A stretch of DNA of 64,000 nt, taken from the NCBI RefSeq assembly GCF_014851395.1, contig NW_024040707.1:17292457-17356456 (forward strand), given 5' to 3'. The notes under the pieces were generated by a model that did no database searches, was not told the origin of the DNA, and was given only the letters and a program-made list of their open reading frames with translations. The position numbers were made by a program, and so were the translations under genes. The stretch comes from Micropterus salmoides (taxonomy: Eukaryota; Chordata; Actinopteri; Centrarchiformes; Centrarchidae). Below are positions 10,069-22,693 of the stretch, in pieces (the stretch's first letter is position 1; every line of letters starts with the position of its first letter).

Positions 10069-13000
10069 TCACTTGCAGATTTTCTCAGGGCTGGTTTTTG
10101 GGACACCGTCCTCCCGTCTGGTCTCAAACAGGCTCCTCTTACTGTTGATGTCCACGTGTCTCAAGTCCTGCAAACAGAAAATGGAAAGAAAAAATTTACA
10201 ACGCAATCAGTCCTTTAATAGGACAGAGACAGAAAAGAGAAACTTAACATGCTCTAAATAAGTGTCAAGACACATTTCTTTATAAAGAATAACCAAAAAG
10301 ATCATTTATTAAAACATAATTATTATATAAGACTTATTTTGCTCAAATTTACTGTGAAAACTAAACTATTAAAGTATCACAGTTGCTGGAACTAGGGGAC
10401 AAAACCTATTTTTAAAAACAATCAGAAAGGTAATCTGATTGGGTTTAGACAGGGCTGACTGTCCTCCATCCCTGCACACAATTAATAAGACGATCTATTT
10501 ATATAATGATGTACATAATGACCCAAAAATGCAAAACTAATCAAATCTAAGCAGCAGGAACAAAAACATATTTCCTGCTCAGGACACTGAGGCACATACA
10601 GTATAGCTAAAAGTGTAGTACTGCCCTCTAGCTGCTAGATGCTACACTTGCGGTTTCATGAAACAATGCAAACAGCCTTACAGAAGGACTAAGTGAAGAC
10701 CCAGATTGGTTGGGTTTGTTGAGCCAGCGGTTGATCCGGTCTGACATTCCTGCTGCGAAGCTTCTAAATTCCTGACGTTAAAATGACAGAGATTTGAAAT
10801 AATTACAACCGGTACATGCTTATGAGATTAGCGCACACATTCAATGGCGCGTATGCATCTGACACAGAGCAAAAAAGTGGGTAACAAATGTACCTGTCTG
10901 GAAACTCCCGGGCTGGTGGGGCTCGCTGCCTGCTGCTCCTTCTCAAAGAGGCCTCTCTTCCTGGACACCTCATCCAGCAGGAACAAGGTCCTCTGGGTGA
11001 CGTCTGGAGACCGCACCATGTCAGACTTCTACGCATATATAAAGACAGTAGAGTCAACAAAAGGGAGCTGTGATGTCAACATGCTGCATCAGAGCAGTCA
11101 GTATGTTTTTGCCAACCTGTGCAGCCTGAGCCAGTCTCTCCATCTTCTCCTGAATGGATCTGGATGAAATTCTCTGCCTAGAGCTGTACAAAACAGAAAA
11201 CAGAACGCACACATGCACGGGTCCAACTGTAAATACTTTGACTAAAATAACAATTATTAAAATATTCAGAAGAGGTACAAACAATAAAAAAATTTGGATA
11301 TACAAACTCACTTTCTCTGGAAAGATGACGCTTTGGCTTCATCTTCATTTTGGTCCTGGTCCAAACCCAAGGATACTTAACATTACACTGACTGTAAATC
11401 ATCTTTGTACAAACTTTAACACTAATAACATTATTAAGTTTCAGTAATATTATGATGCACTACATGTGTGATCTTTTTACTTAGGTGATACTAAAAGAAT
11501 ACCTTTCTGTTTAAGGTGTGCTGAAATATTAAAAGCCAAGAATCTAGCGCAGTGGTGATTTGATTATGTATAACTGTTTAATGATATTCAGTTTACAGCG
11601 CAATAAAAACAAACTTGATTACAGTATTATTGTAATTAGCACTTTACATCAGGTGAAAGGAAATTGTTATCTTACTGCGTTGGATTCAAACTTCTTGGAG
11701 GCGATCCTCACACTCGCACTACAACAGAATAAAGCAGTCAGCAATAAAACTGACGTAGACAGATAAAAAGAGACCCAAAATAAAAACAAGGATGCTTCCA
11801 TTACCTCCTCTGCAGCGGCGCACTCTCCTCTTCTGTCTTCCTCATCATCTGCAGAAAACCAAGCATATGTTGATGTAGGCTGGCAGAGCTCACAGTCGTC
11901 CAAACATCAGCAGCTAATGACCAGCGCAGCCACCCTGTCTCTTGTCACGTGTTAGGGTGTTCACAAAGCAACCAGTCAGCAGTAAAAGCTGGTAAATATT
12001 GCTTAAGCTATTAGCATGAGCCTGAAGCTTGAGTGGCATACGCAAATGATCCAGAACTGATAGTCTAACAAGCTGATGCAAGATTAAATCGTGTTTTAAC
12101 AGTCAAATAGGCAAAAAGTTAACATTCACCGGGGAGAATGTGCGCGCATGTGTGTGTGAGTCGGATGTGTTTACCCTGAAAGATATAGTCCTGGAGCTCT
12201 GTCTGACGAATGCAGGTTTGGAGGTCTGTTCAAAGTTGTTCTTGGAGGGAGAGCCATTCACACTGGGCTGAGGTAAAATGAAATAACTTCAAATGTGCTA
12301 CGACAGTCAGATGAAGATGAGGTTCACTGAGCATCTCTTCCATCCTTCAAGAAAGTTCACTTTTGCACATTTTTTTATTGGCACATATGCTGTAACCTTT
12401 ACTCTTCTAACACCAGAGGGTGCCGTTGCTTTATTTGACTGATGAGCAGTAGCATCAGCACTTATCCAACACTTTGCAGCCAAACTCCATGCAACAAGCA
12501 AAACACAAAGCACAGATAGTTGTGTTTTAAATGATGTCACCTGACCGTGCGTTTGCGTGTATGTTAAAATACCTCCTGTGTGTGTCCATTCTGAACGGGG
12601 CTTTGAGCTCCCCTAGGAGAGGGACTCTGGCAAGGCGACGGCCAGTGATCTCGAGGTGTTGTGGGGGCCGTCGGGGAGCGAGGGCTCATGGGACTTGTGC
12701 ACACGCTGGCAGAGGGACTGTTGTCGAGCGAGATGGAGACAGAACTGCAACACCAGAAACACAGCTGAACTGAAAGGTCAGTTGAAGATGACAGTGATGC
12801 AGGACCAAACTCATAGTAAAGCTGCAGTGTATTAAAGTCTTTACTGCACCTTATTCCCCAGTCTCCTTCTGAAATATTGTTATCTGCAATCTGTGTCTAC
12901 CCTCCAAGGGGCAATAAAGTTACTTAAATGAAGTATGTCTACCATGTCAATAACCCCCCCAACAAATAATAAAATTTTATATATATATATATATACGTCA

Positions 13001-16000
13001 AGATTCCAAATGCTAATGCTAATCTAATAAAATGTGCCTCTTGAAGACTGGTTTGTAAGCATATATTGTTGTCTTCACATGGTGGATTATTTAAGCAACA
13101 AACTAAGCCATTAGAATGGGGTATAGATTACTTTTGGTTGGTATTCTATTCCCCTGCTCTACTACACTGTTCTTCCCTTCAGCTGCACTTTAATTTCCCT
13201 GTGTGGAACAAACAACCTTTATCTTATCTTAAAGCTTGATCCATATTTGATCCTACCCAATGGCTGACCTACAAAAAGAACAATACAAAGTTTGCCCATT
13301 AACCTGACAAACTTGCGAGCTGGGTTGGACGATGGCTTGGAATCAGTGTCTTTGCCCGACGACTCTCCGTTTTCGTGCTAATAAGGAAACAAACAAGAGA
13401 GACAATCAGTGTGTTAGCATACAAGCTTTTGTGTAGAGCCACCAGAGACACGCCTTGCATTACATAACACTGTACGGTTATGGCCTAATTTGCAGATACA
13501 TTGAAATAAAGCCGCCAGCGAGCGCAATAAAAGATGAAGTTCGAATTATGACCTTAAGTACACCTTATCAAAGTTTTATATGATTTGCATGGTCACTTGA
13601 TTCACTGGAAGAGACCAGTAATGAGACAGGAGTTGATCCATACAGTATTGTCCTCAATTTCCTTAAAGTCTGTCATTGATTTATACATTCTGAGGTATGT
13701 AAACTTGTTCATAACAAGCAAATACGCATGACGTGCATGCGTATCTGTGTGAGCATCATACACTCTCTCTCTCTCTCTCTCTGGCTTTGTTTACCTAAAT
13801 CTTTCGATCTTTACAGAACATGAAACATAAATATATTCCCCTGAGCGGGAAGAAAAGTTGTTGTTGAGTTGTTGTAGAATCTAGAAAATGATTAACATGA
13901 CTCACCCTCTGTGTGGGGTAACAGTTAACTGTGATTAACCACACAGCAGGGTGGCACTATTGGTACCACTGTGTTATGACTGAGTGAAGCATTAATAGTT
14001 TGGACTGTTTGCTCTGTCTACCTGTCTTGTCAAAGGACTTGTCTGTCAGTGAAGGCAGTTCATACTTTCTCATTATTAGCCACGCTAGCAGCATGGGATG
14101 GCAATGTTTTGTCTGCTGATTGGTAAGTCACCCACTTTGGTCCTGAAATATCCCAACAACTTTTGGATGCATTGCTGTGATATTTTGTCCAAGATGAATC
14201 CTACTCCAAGATGATTTCCTGACTTTTATATATATAGTTTTATATATAATAGCTCAACATCCGGCGCATAGATTAGCACATTTTGTGCAGACATGGTTTC
14301 CAGATGATGTAGTCTGTGACTTTTCATCTTGCACTATCATCTTCAATTGTGAGCATGCAAACATGCAAAACTATGATGTGTGTGACCATGGCAAACGTTA
14401 CACCTGCTAAACATCAGCAAGTTAGCATGCTGACATAAGCATTTCGCTCAGTACAGTACGGCCTCACAGCAGCCAGCATGGCTGTAGACTCTTTAGTCGT
14501 GTTGTTATATGATAACAAGGTTTAAAAGTCAAATGACCAAATTGTTTGACAAAATATTTCCCTCCCTCTGCTGAAAGGTAACAAGTGACTCCACTCTTAC
14601 TTGTCTGTTTGTGATGTTAGTGCTGCTGCTGCTGGTGGTGGTGGAACTATAAGATGATGTTTTCAGGGGTGGTTGTGGTTTGGATGTGGCTTTCACAGAG
14701 GGCGACACACTGCCCTGGTCGTCATCCAAGTCCCCCAGTAGTTCCACCCTGGCCCCTCCACCTCCTCCTCCGCAGGCCTCTGCTTCATCCTCCTCTACCT
14801 CCTTCTGCTGCCTCAGTGTCTCCACATGCCGCATCCTCCGCTTTTCATCCCGGACACGCAGCATCTCCACAAAGTCCAGCTGTACTTGCTCCACACTGAT
14901 AATAAATAGTATTTATAAACACATGTGACCGCTATATATGATGGATAGTCTCTAGTGAAGGGTGAAAGGACCTATCAGTCCTACATTTGACCAGGTTTCT
15001 CTAATAAAAGGCTCTATAGTTCTCTCTCTAAGCAGCTGGTGGTGTTTTTGACAGTTTTTCATACTTTGCATGCATCAAAGAAGATATTAGCATCCCTTTG
15101 GCGTTCTGAACATACAAGAAACACACAAAAAGAAAGATGGAGGTAATAAATGAGGGGGACAGAAGAAGATAGAGATAGTAAAAAAAACAAAAACACGCAG
15201 AGAGAAAAAGAGCAGAGAACACAGCAACAGAATCATGTTTGGACAGTCCAGAAATCAAGCTTTGGCAAGTACGAATCAATAAATTCTTTATTAAATAACC
15301 TGCTGAGGCCCTGGGACATCTCACTTGTGGAGTCTGTCCCAAAGGTGCTGTCACTGGTGGGCGTATCTCTGGGTGTTTGGCTGAAGTCGCCATCGGAGTC
15401 GGCGGTGCTGCTTGAGCTCTTCACCCTCCTCCTCTTCTCCCTTTCCACCTCCTCCTCGTCCTCCATCGTCCACTGGCGCGCTAGGCTGAGTACAGCGGAG
15501 TCATAATGTGGGACGTGGATGTAAAACAGAAAATGAAACAGAGGCAAAAGATAAGAAAATGAAGACACACAAAATGGTGTCCAAAACTTGACATGAAAGT
15601 AAAACTCTCATAGAACCTATATAGAAATTAATCCAGTTTAAAAAAAGAGATTATGGTGCTAATAACGGTTATACAGAACCTGCTTTTCTTGTTCATCAAC
15701 TATCCCTGAGGACAGTCACAGTTGGTTGTAACCTTTCAGTTTAGTATCGTGCATGATGTTTGTAGAATACACAGCATTTATTAGTCTATTGTCTTTTGTT
15801 TCCTCTGGGTGGACACATTCATTCAAGGGACTGATGAAATTATCAGATTATTTCTAAACTTTAACTCTAACTGTGACTCTATAGCATATTATTCAAACAT
15901 CACAGTTAAGGTAGAAGTGCAAGTAATAACAATAATGACACCACAGAGACAGAAAATAGAATATTTTTTCATAAGGCTGTATTACTATTTCACTAGGCTA

Positions 16001-16230
16001 CCTGCTCCAACTTCCTGAATGAATATTATAAACTTATTTTTGTTTAAGATAGACTGCTTGGCTTCAAGAGTGAAACCAGAGAGCTACTTTATATGCTAGT
16101 TCAGTACATAACTGTCAAGACGTTGCTGCAGATGGTGCCCATAGTCTCTTCTTTTTTCTTTTCTTTTTTAACTCAGAGACAGATAATCTTACCTGGACAA
16201 AGCCGACCAGTTCTTCCGACTGATGGACAT
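10069..16230 (-). CDS. lad1: Ladinin-1-like protein, 13 coding exons
   Basis: A basement-membrane/cytoskeletal anchoring-filament protein in mammals. Exons in transcript order: 16230-16193, 15485-15300, 14895-14601, 13377-13304, 12744-12573, 12267-12175, 11848-11805, 11718-11676, 11355-11312, 11177-11117, 11028-10894, 10771-10682, 10167-10069; all phases match, giving 457 residues (human LAD1 is about 517). The start MSISRKNWSALSSLARQ and following EDEEEVEREKRRR match the ladinin N-terminus closely. Residues about 50-280 are low-complexity Ser/Thr/Pro/Glu sequence; SSRTISFR (about 279-286) and RGLFEKE fit LAD1. The C-terminus (396-457) has SDRINRWLNKP and DLRHVDINSKRSLFE, resembling the caldesmon/LSP1 tail. 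The donor after 15300 is weak (GTTATT) but the phase supports it. The 11028 acceptor is a tandem TAGAAG (one Lys optional). Confidence 0.9.
13764..13783. repeat. (CT)n microsatellite
   Basis: Ten CT units in a lad1 intron. Confidence 0.85.
14145..14510 (+). repeat. Dispersed teleost repeat (GTTAGCATGCT family), copy 2
   Basis: Contains CTAAACATCAGCAAGTTAGC and the end module AGCATGGCTGTAGACTCTTT. It is the longest copy in this window of the family also seen at 5.3, 18.7, 24.5 and 57.3 kb. It lies in the lad1 intron between exons 14601-14895 and 13304-13377. Confidence 0.55.
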
Positions 16231-18589
16231 ATTAGAGGAAAAAAACTTAAAGTTCCCAGGTGCACTGCGCTCACAGACTGAAAACAGTCGACTGACTGGC
16301 ACTCAGAGAGCGGCAGTCAAATTACAGTCAGTGCGGCACAAAGCAGTCCACCTTTACCCCGGTGCAGTTCACTGCGGAGTCACATGACCAAGAAGGTACG
16401 TTACCCACCTGAGAGAGAAAGAGAGAGAGCTTCTCCATGTATGGTGGAAATGTGGCCATAATGTGGCCATAACAGGCGTCTGCGATATATGCAAGGGCGT
16501 GGAACTTTGTAGGAACATGTCCCTACCATTATCCAGCGACTACTGAATTGTCCCTGGCAATAACTTTGATTAAAATGCGTTTTGAAAGATGATGCCCCCC
16601 CCCCCGTCATGTCTCACAGTGTTTTTTTCCGTTGCCTACTTTTTTCCGACCTCCCGTTGGGAGATGGTTTTATTGTGCCCATCAACAGAGATAAGAAATA
16701 TCAGCCCTTAGCCAAATTATTTCAATAAACTGGATAGCCAGTAGGTGATTTTTAATGTCCACATCCAGTAGAAGAATATGCCTACTAAAAATACCCTATG
16801 TATTTAGCATTATAGCAGTTCTATTAACTCAAAATTACAATATAAATGCAATTACAACATCAAGAATTTGGCTACTAGGCATAGACCTACAGAACCAGTT
16901 TGGATGAATGCGGTCCCTCTTACGCTCTCTAGAGGAGCACAATAGCAGATAGAGTGAATGAAAAAGTGCTGCAGCAGCATGACGAGGCAGGGTCAGAATT
17001 AAACTGCTGTTCTCACTAAAAAAAATTTGTTGAATATAAAGAAGATTGCTGATCCCCCATTTTCAAGTTGAATTTTTATTTTACAATATAATGTAACAAG
17101 TAGGCCTATGCATTATTTCAGAGTTTAGTAAATGCCCCTAAAATCAGTTCAAGGGCAAAAAATTGTCTGATAGGAATGTTATCAGATTCAGAATCAGCTT
17201 CATCGCCAAGCAGATTTAGACATGACTAGGAATTGGCTTTGGTGCATAATAATAAACAACAAATAAATATAAATATTAAAATCTTAAATTGACTTGGTAA
17301 AAAAAAAAAAGAATAACAAAAACTATATAGGTGCAAGAATATGTGCAATGACAGTTTGTGCAGTGAATGCTAAATGTTTACATCAGAATCAGGTTTACAC
17401 GTGACAAGCATTTACAGTGTACTGTAAAGGGGTCTGGGCCCTGTTGATAAGGCCAGCTGCAAATGGAAAAACTGAAACAGTTTGTCCATGGTGGGAGGGG
17501 TCAGCCACAATCTGTCTGCCTGATGTTCAGCTTCCACTTGAGTTCCTGGAGATGATAGTGCCCAGGAATCAAAAGGACCATGCAGGGAGCTTATTTTAAC
17601 CCAAACCATGGTCTTTTCCTAAACCTAACCAAACGTTAACCACTAGTTTTATTTTGAGTCTAACCAGATGTTGCATAGTTATTCTTGTTAACATGACCAC
17701 GGAGAAATGACGCTAAAGGGTACCCAGGGCTTTATGCAGTAGTAAAATAAAAAATAAAAATGTAACAATACTTTTCAAACTGGGTTTTGATGCCATGCCG
17801 GACAGCGAGTCTTTTTACAGTGTGTCAGATTGTTTGCTCTGCTGTGGGGGGCCACACCTTTTCCTGGAGCCCAGTGTGTCGGACTCTGACCGAGGCTCAG
17901 GCTCAGTCCAACATACACACCCTCCTCCCTCACCTGGCCATATACCAAACCTTTACCTGCTGCATTCTGTGCAGACCGCGAGGCAACAATAAACAGGATG
18001 AGCTACTATTATGATTAGAGATAAGGTGTAGCACTTGAGTCTTATCCAGATCCTTTGTTATTGTGTGTCTGGGCTAATATGAGCCTGCTCCGCTCATATT
18101 TGGAGAAGGCTGTCTTATAGCTTGTACCATTAAGATGCTATCATATGGAACTAGTTTGCTTGTCACTCCCTAGCCAAAGAAGCAAAGCATGCATCAGTGC
18201 TCTGTCAACACTGAAGACTGAATTGTATGTGTCCGTGTTGTAGTGTGCATGCAATGTGTTACACTGCTATGAGGAAAAACTGTATTTGGTAACATATGAC
18301 TACTGCAGGATCTTTGCATCCACCTGGATAAGGCGATAATGATTAAAGCATCATTACGGAAGCACATTTCAGAGTGGCTTTATGAGCATGCAAAACAGAC
18401 AGCAGCTAAAGAAGACTGTTTTACAGCCGTGGATGCTGGCATGGAGAGCTGGCAGACTGCAGAAATGTGCTCTCATGCAGAAGTGCCTCTGTGTGAGATT
18501 TTCTTGTAGTCTGAGTTTACGTTTGTCCATATGTTCCTTTTACCTTCCAGACAGCAGCCATGACTCTAGCAGCTCATTTTTCTGTGCTT

Positions 18590-18915
18590 TGGCACATGCT
18601 AACATTTGGTATTTTGCACCAAACACAAAGTACAGTTGAGGCTGATGAGGATGTCATTAGTTTTGTAGGTATTTGCTCATAAACCAAAGTATTGCGTAAA
18701 CTGAAATTTTTAACTGATGATGATGATGATGATGATTATGATGAAAAGTCAGGGGATCACCAAAGTGATTACAATTCATTCTGAGTGGGATATAAATGTC
18801 CATACAAAATCTCATGGTAATCCAATCAGCAGTTGTGGGGATATTTCTGTCTGCACACAACAATGGTGGGTTGACAGACCGGCATTGCCATCCCTAGAAC
18901 CCTGCCGCTAGCATG
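18590..18915 (-). repeat. Dispersed teleost repeat, copy 3, with GAT tract
   Basis: Shares ACACAAAGTACAGTTGAGG and TCATTAGTTTTGTAGGTATT with copies at 24.4 and 57.2 kb in opposite orientation, and ends with the GCCGCTAGCATGG module. A (GATGAT)n tract (18716-18736) interrupts it. Confidence 0.55.
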
Positions 18916-18987
18916 GTAAGTGCAACCATAAATGCCTGAACAAAGGTACAAAGGAAATTAAAGGGTTTAGGACCCATTTGAAAACGA

Positions 18988-19035
18988 TGCCCAAATGTGC
19001 GCTCAATAAACAATGCCTTATTTAAGTGAATTATT

Positions 19036-19120
<85 letters not shown>

Positions 19121-19190
19121 TTTATATATATATATATACATAAATAATTCACTTAAATAAGGCATTGTTTATTGTGCGCACATTTGGGCA
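18988..19190. mobile_element. 203-bp palindromic MITE-like element with (AT)n core
   Basis: Left arm starts TGCCCAAATGTGCGC and runs through AACAATGCCTTATTTAAGTG. The right arm is its reverse complement ending GCGCACATTTGGGCA, with one clear mismatch. The two ~50-bp arms flank about 100 bp of alternating AT, so the whole unit folds into one hairpin. It lies just beyond the candidate 3' end of tnni1. Confidence 0.85.
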
Positions 19191-19225
19191 GAAAAAAGCA
19201 CAAAGAAATGTGATTAATTTAACCT

Positions 19226-19231
19226 TTTATT
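19226..19231 (-). terminator. tnni1: Candidate tnni1 poly(A) signal
   Basis: AATAAA on the minus strand 450 bases past the tnni1 stop, just before the palindromic element. A second AATAAA lies inside the palindrome's right arm (19168-19173). Confidence 0.4.
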
Positions 19232-19680
19232 GCTTTGTTGAAATTCATGTAAATTCAGTGGATGAAGTGCAAATATCATTCTCTTACAGTTCACAAAACC
19301 ACAGGCCATGCTTACAGTTCATCAGCGAGCAAGAACATCAAAGATGCAGTTTAATTGACCAGGTTCATATTATTACTGGCTACACTATCACTTGGCCTGC
19401 TGATTAAGTTACAACACTATCCACATTTGTCTCCTAGTGATATAAGCTTCATTTTTTTGCCATTGTTCTGCAAATATTTATAGAACGATACACATAGATA
19501 AAGTCATGTTTAACACCATATCAACGAACAACAAACAGATCAGTTGTTAAGGAAAGTGGAGAAAACCTTTTGGGAGACTGGGGGCATCTTCTCACCTCTA
19601 CGGCAGGAGCATACGCAAGAATGACAGCATTACACAGACAGGCAGAAGCTACCAAAACAAAACAGGAAAACAAAACCGAT

Positions 19681-21904
19681 TCACTGGGCAGGACCCTTAG
19701 CAGCATCAAACATCTTCTTCCTTCCCTCCATCCCTGACATGGCCTCCACATTCTTCCTCCAGTCGCTGTCCTCCACTGGCCTCTTCTGCAGACACATACA
19801 GTAGATAGTTAGATGGTGTAATAGATGGTATGAAAAAATGGAAAAAAGACAAGAGGCTGTGAGGTAGAGCAGGTTTAGAAAATCTTAATTTTATCGTTAT
19901 TGTCATGTCTAAGCCTTTGAGACCCATATTGTCCCCTGGGAATTTCCTATGAGAACTGTATAACCTTACAAGTGTAACTGGTTTATGCCTCCTAACACAC
20001 TTAAAGACACATGCGTCCATGCCAGCACACATGCACAGATACACACCAGCACCTGCTAATCAGCACATGTAAACACACACACACGCACACACATTCACAC
20101 ATACACATACTGACTGGTGAGCAGAACTGTTCACAAAAGCTTCTCTTCTTTGTACAATGGGATCATTGTCTTGTATGCCGTACCTCCTCTCTCACACACA
20201 CACACGGTTTCCAGCCTGCACTGACCTACTGCTCAGTATCTCAAACACACCCTTCACACACACATAAAAACACGTTTCAGGTGTCCCATCGTACTTTAAG
20301 CACTTCATGTGTGTATCTGAAACTAGCTACCTTGCACACTTGCCCCAAAGGAAGGTACACTTCTTGTTTAAGCTGATTTGATTGTGTTCTGTGTGTATAT
20401 GTAACCCCCTCCCCGCCCCTCTTCAACAAACACCTTCTCAGTGTCCTCTTTCTTGACAGATTTGAGGTTTGCCCGGAGGTCCATGGAGACTTTGTGCTTG
20501 GAGCCCAGCAGCGAGCGAAGGATGGCGTCAGCAGACACACGAACTCGTCGAAGATTAGGCCTCTTGAATTTCCCCCTGAGGTCCAACACCTTGATGTTCA
20601 GGTCTTTAATCTGGACCAAGGACAGATGATTGAACAGCAGTTACCATTGGTGCAGCATGATTTTCTCATGGTGGCAGTTCTGCTGCTTATAATGTCATTT
20701 TAATAAAAAAAAATAATTTCCAGTTCTGCCCATAGCGCATGGACATGGGCTGAGTAAGTAATGTATACCTCACGTGTGTTGAGCATGACTTTGGCTTCAA
20801 TGTCATATCGCTCCTCATCCACCACATCTATCTTGACATGGAGCTCACGGCAGAGGTCCTATACATATACACACACATAAAACACACACACACAAAAGTT
20901 AAAAATATGTATTTTAGTGAAAATGATCATTTTGAATCCAGTTTACACCTGTCTCATTTTGTTGATTTCCAGAGCAACTTAAAGTCTGTGCATCTGCAAC
21001 GGTCTCTGTTCTAGGCCATCATCTTTAGAAGCAATCTGAAGGAGCTATAGTACCATGGATTCCTTTGTTTTAAAATAATTTAAAGGTTTATTGGTTTTGG
21101 ATGAAGAGGTGGAGGAAGCAGTTGTGCAAGAGAGCTATGTGGCTATGTGAGCTTGAAATGATTCAGGCTGAAAAAGGTCTCTGTTAGATGTTAAGATGTA
21201 GCTTCTTAAGCAGTAAAGCCAGTGGAGGGAGTGAAAAATGGCAAAGCTGTGGGAGAATTCAGGGAATTTGAGAACGAGTTACCTGTAGCTGCGCAAGGCT
21301 CAGGCCGCTGGTGTTCAGAGGAGGAGCTCTCTCTGCCAGATACTTCTGTTTCTCCTCCTCTTTAACCAGGACCTCCTGTTCTAGTTCCTCCTTGGCCTTT
21401 GCCACCATCAGACTCTGCACAAATAGGAATCAAATATGAAAATATAATTTGTGTCTAGATCAGTGGGATACCTTGCTGTACAGCAACTCAGGGCATGACC
21501 TTTGCTGCTCTCCTGTGGTCAAACACATGTACTGTGTTATAGTTTGGCAGAGAAAAAGGTCCATGATCTCTCTTACCTTGAGCATCAGCTTCCTTGAAGC
21601 CGAGATCTTTGGTTTCCTCTGGATGGAGAACATAATTCAGAGTATTGCCAACATGATTCAAATTTTATTACTTAACTTGCAGCATTTTTAGCATAAAGAA
21701 TGTCTTCCATAACAGTCAGTGATAAAACGGTCTTACCTCTTGCCTGTGAAAGAAAAATGGACAAGATTTAAAGGAAAGGAAGGGAAAGATCAAATATGAG
21801 GCCTAAACAAAGCTCAGAAATATTTGTTTTTGTGTTTGAGTCTATGTCTGTGAATGGTCTATAATAAGAACACAAAGCCTGATCACTCACACATGCTCAG
21901 GCAT
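19681..21904 (-). CDS. tnni1: Slow skeletal troponin I, 7 coding exons, complete
   Basis: Inhibitory subunit of troponin; it blocks actomyosin until Ca2+-troponin C pulls away its switch helix. Coding exons in transcript order: 21904-21891 (MPEHV), a 7-nt microexon 21743-21737, 21618-21577, 21414-21283, 20858-20769, 20610-20434, 19785-19681. Phases agree and the product is 188 residues (human TNNI1 187). It has RKPKISASRKLMLK at the N-terminus, no long cardiac-type N-terminal extension, the I-T arm helices (DLCRELHVKIDVVDEERYD), the inhibitory segment GKFKRPNLRRVRV (about 108-120), a switch region around LLGSKHK, and the C-terminal mobile domain DWRKNVEAMSGMEGRKKMFD. The SVKKEDTEK and AMSGMEGRKKMFDAAK stretches fit tnni1. 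It sits between lad1 and phlda3, as in human. Confidence 0.96.
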
Positions 21905-22123
21905 CCTGTTGATGAGATCTCACTGGAGGAGAGACAGAAGAGATTAGAAACACACACTCACACACTGAACAGTTGTCAATGTTTGTCCATCAGCTTTTGT
22001 GAGGGCCAGATCATCTTGCCACACTTCTCTATGGGCAGTCAGTCAGAATGTTGAGTCTGTTTCAACGTATGTAAGCTGTCAGCAGGCCAATCATGCAAAA
22101 CTCTGCACACTGACATCTATCCT

Positions 22124-22693
22124 GTGTGTTAAACATTAACAGGGCATAAGGTAAGCCTGCATTTAACGCTTTCTTAAGTATTTAAATGTGGCTTCTGCTT
22201 TTCATGGCTGACAAAACAAAACGTGTAACTTATCTGCATTAACACAGCAGGACATTCCAAATTGCATTGTTGTAGAAAAATTATAGTTTTGCCTGACTGG
22301 ATTTCTTTGAGAACCTTTGACTGAGGAGAGTTCACCCAAATCGCGTAGCTCAACTAAATTTAAAAAATTTCCACAGTTCTCTAGGTTATAGTAATTAATA
22401 TTGGATTTGCAAAAGTTATCAAAAAGTGGATAGAAAGTGCTGAAGTGGTAGAAGCCTGGTGGATAAATTGTTGAAATACAAAGCTAATGGAAATTTTGTA
22501 TGTGGCGCATCAAAACTTTACATTAGAGAAACTCAGCAGCCTTTTCAAGAATCAGTGTCCCAGATTTTTTAAATAATTCTTAGACCTTACTGTGGACAGT
22601 TTTGCTTAATAAATATAGTCTACCAAATGTAAATGTATTATGAAAAAAAAAGTGTGTTAAACATTAACAGGGCATAAGGTGAGCCTGTATTTG
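22124..22693. repeat. Pair of ~42-bp direct repeats flanking 0.5 kb
   Basis: GTGTGTTAAACATTAACAGG followed by GCATAAGGT[A/G]AGCCTG occurs at 22124-22166 and again at 22652-22693, with a few differences. The intervening 0.48 kb has no coding content. It lies in the 5'UTR intron of tnni1. Confidence 0.8.

Larger units (their letters stand above)
16620..19225. other. lad1-tnni1 intergenic region
   Basis: No supported exon. It contains a fish-type dispersed repeat at about 17178-17260 (CAGAATCAGCTTCATCGCC type), a run of A at 17300, a GAT trinucleotide tract at 18716-18736, a copy of the TTAGCATGC family and the AT-cored palindrome. The first few hundred bases upstream of lad1 (16231-16420) are its likely promoter, but I see no clear TATA box. 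Confidence 0.6.

Noticed and set aside
20011..20376. Plus-strand open frame of 121 codons
   Set aside because: Driven by a CA-rich stretch inside a tnni1 intron; His/Thr repeats only.
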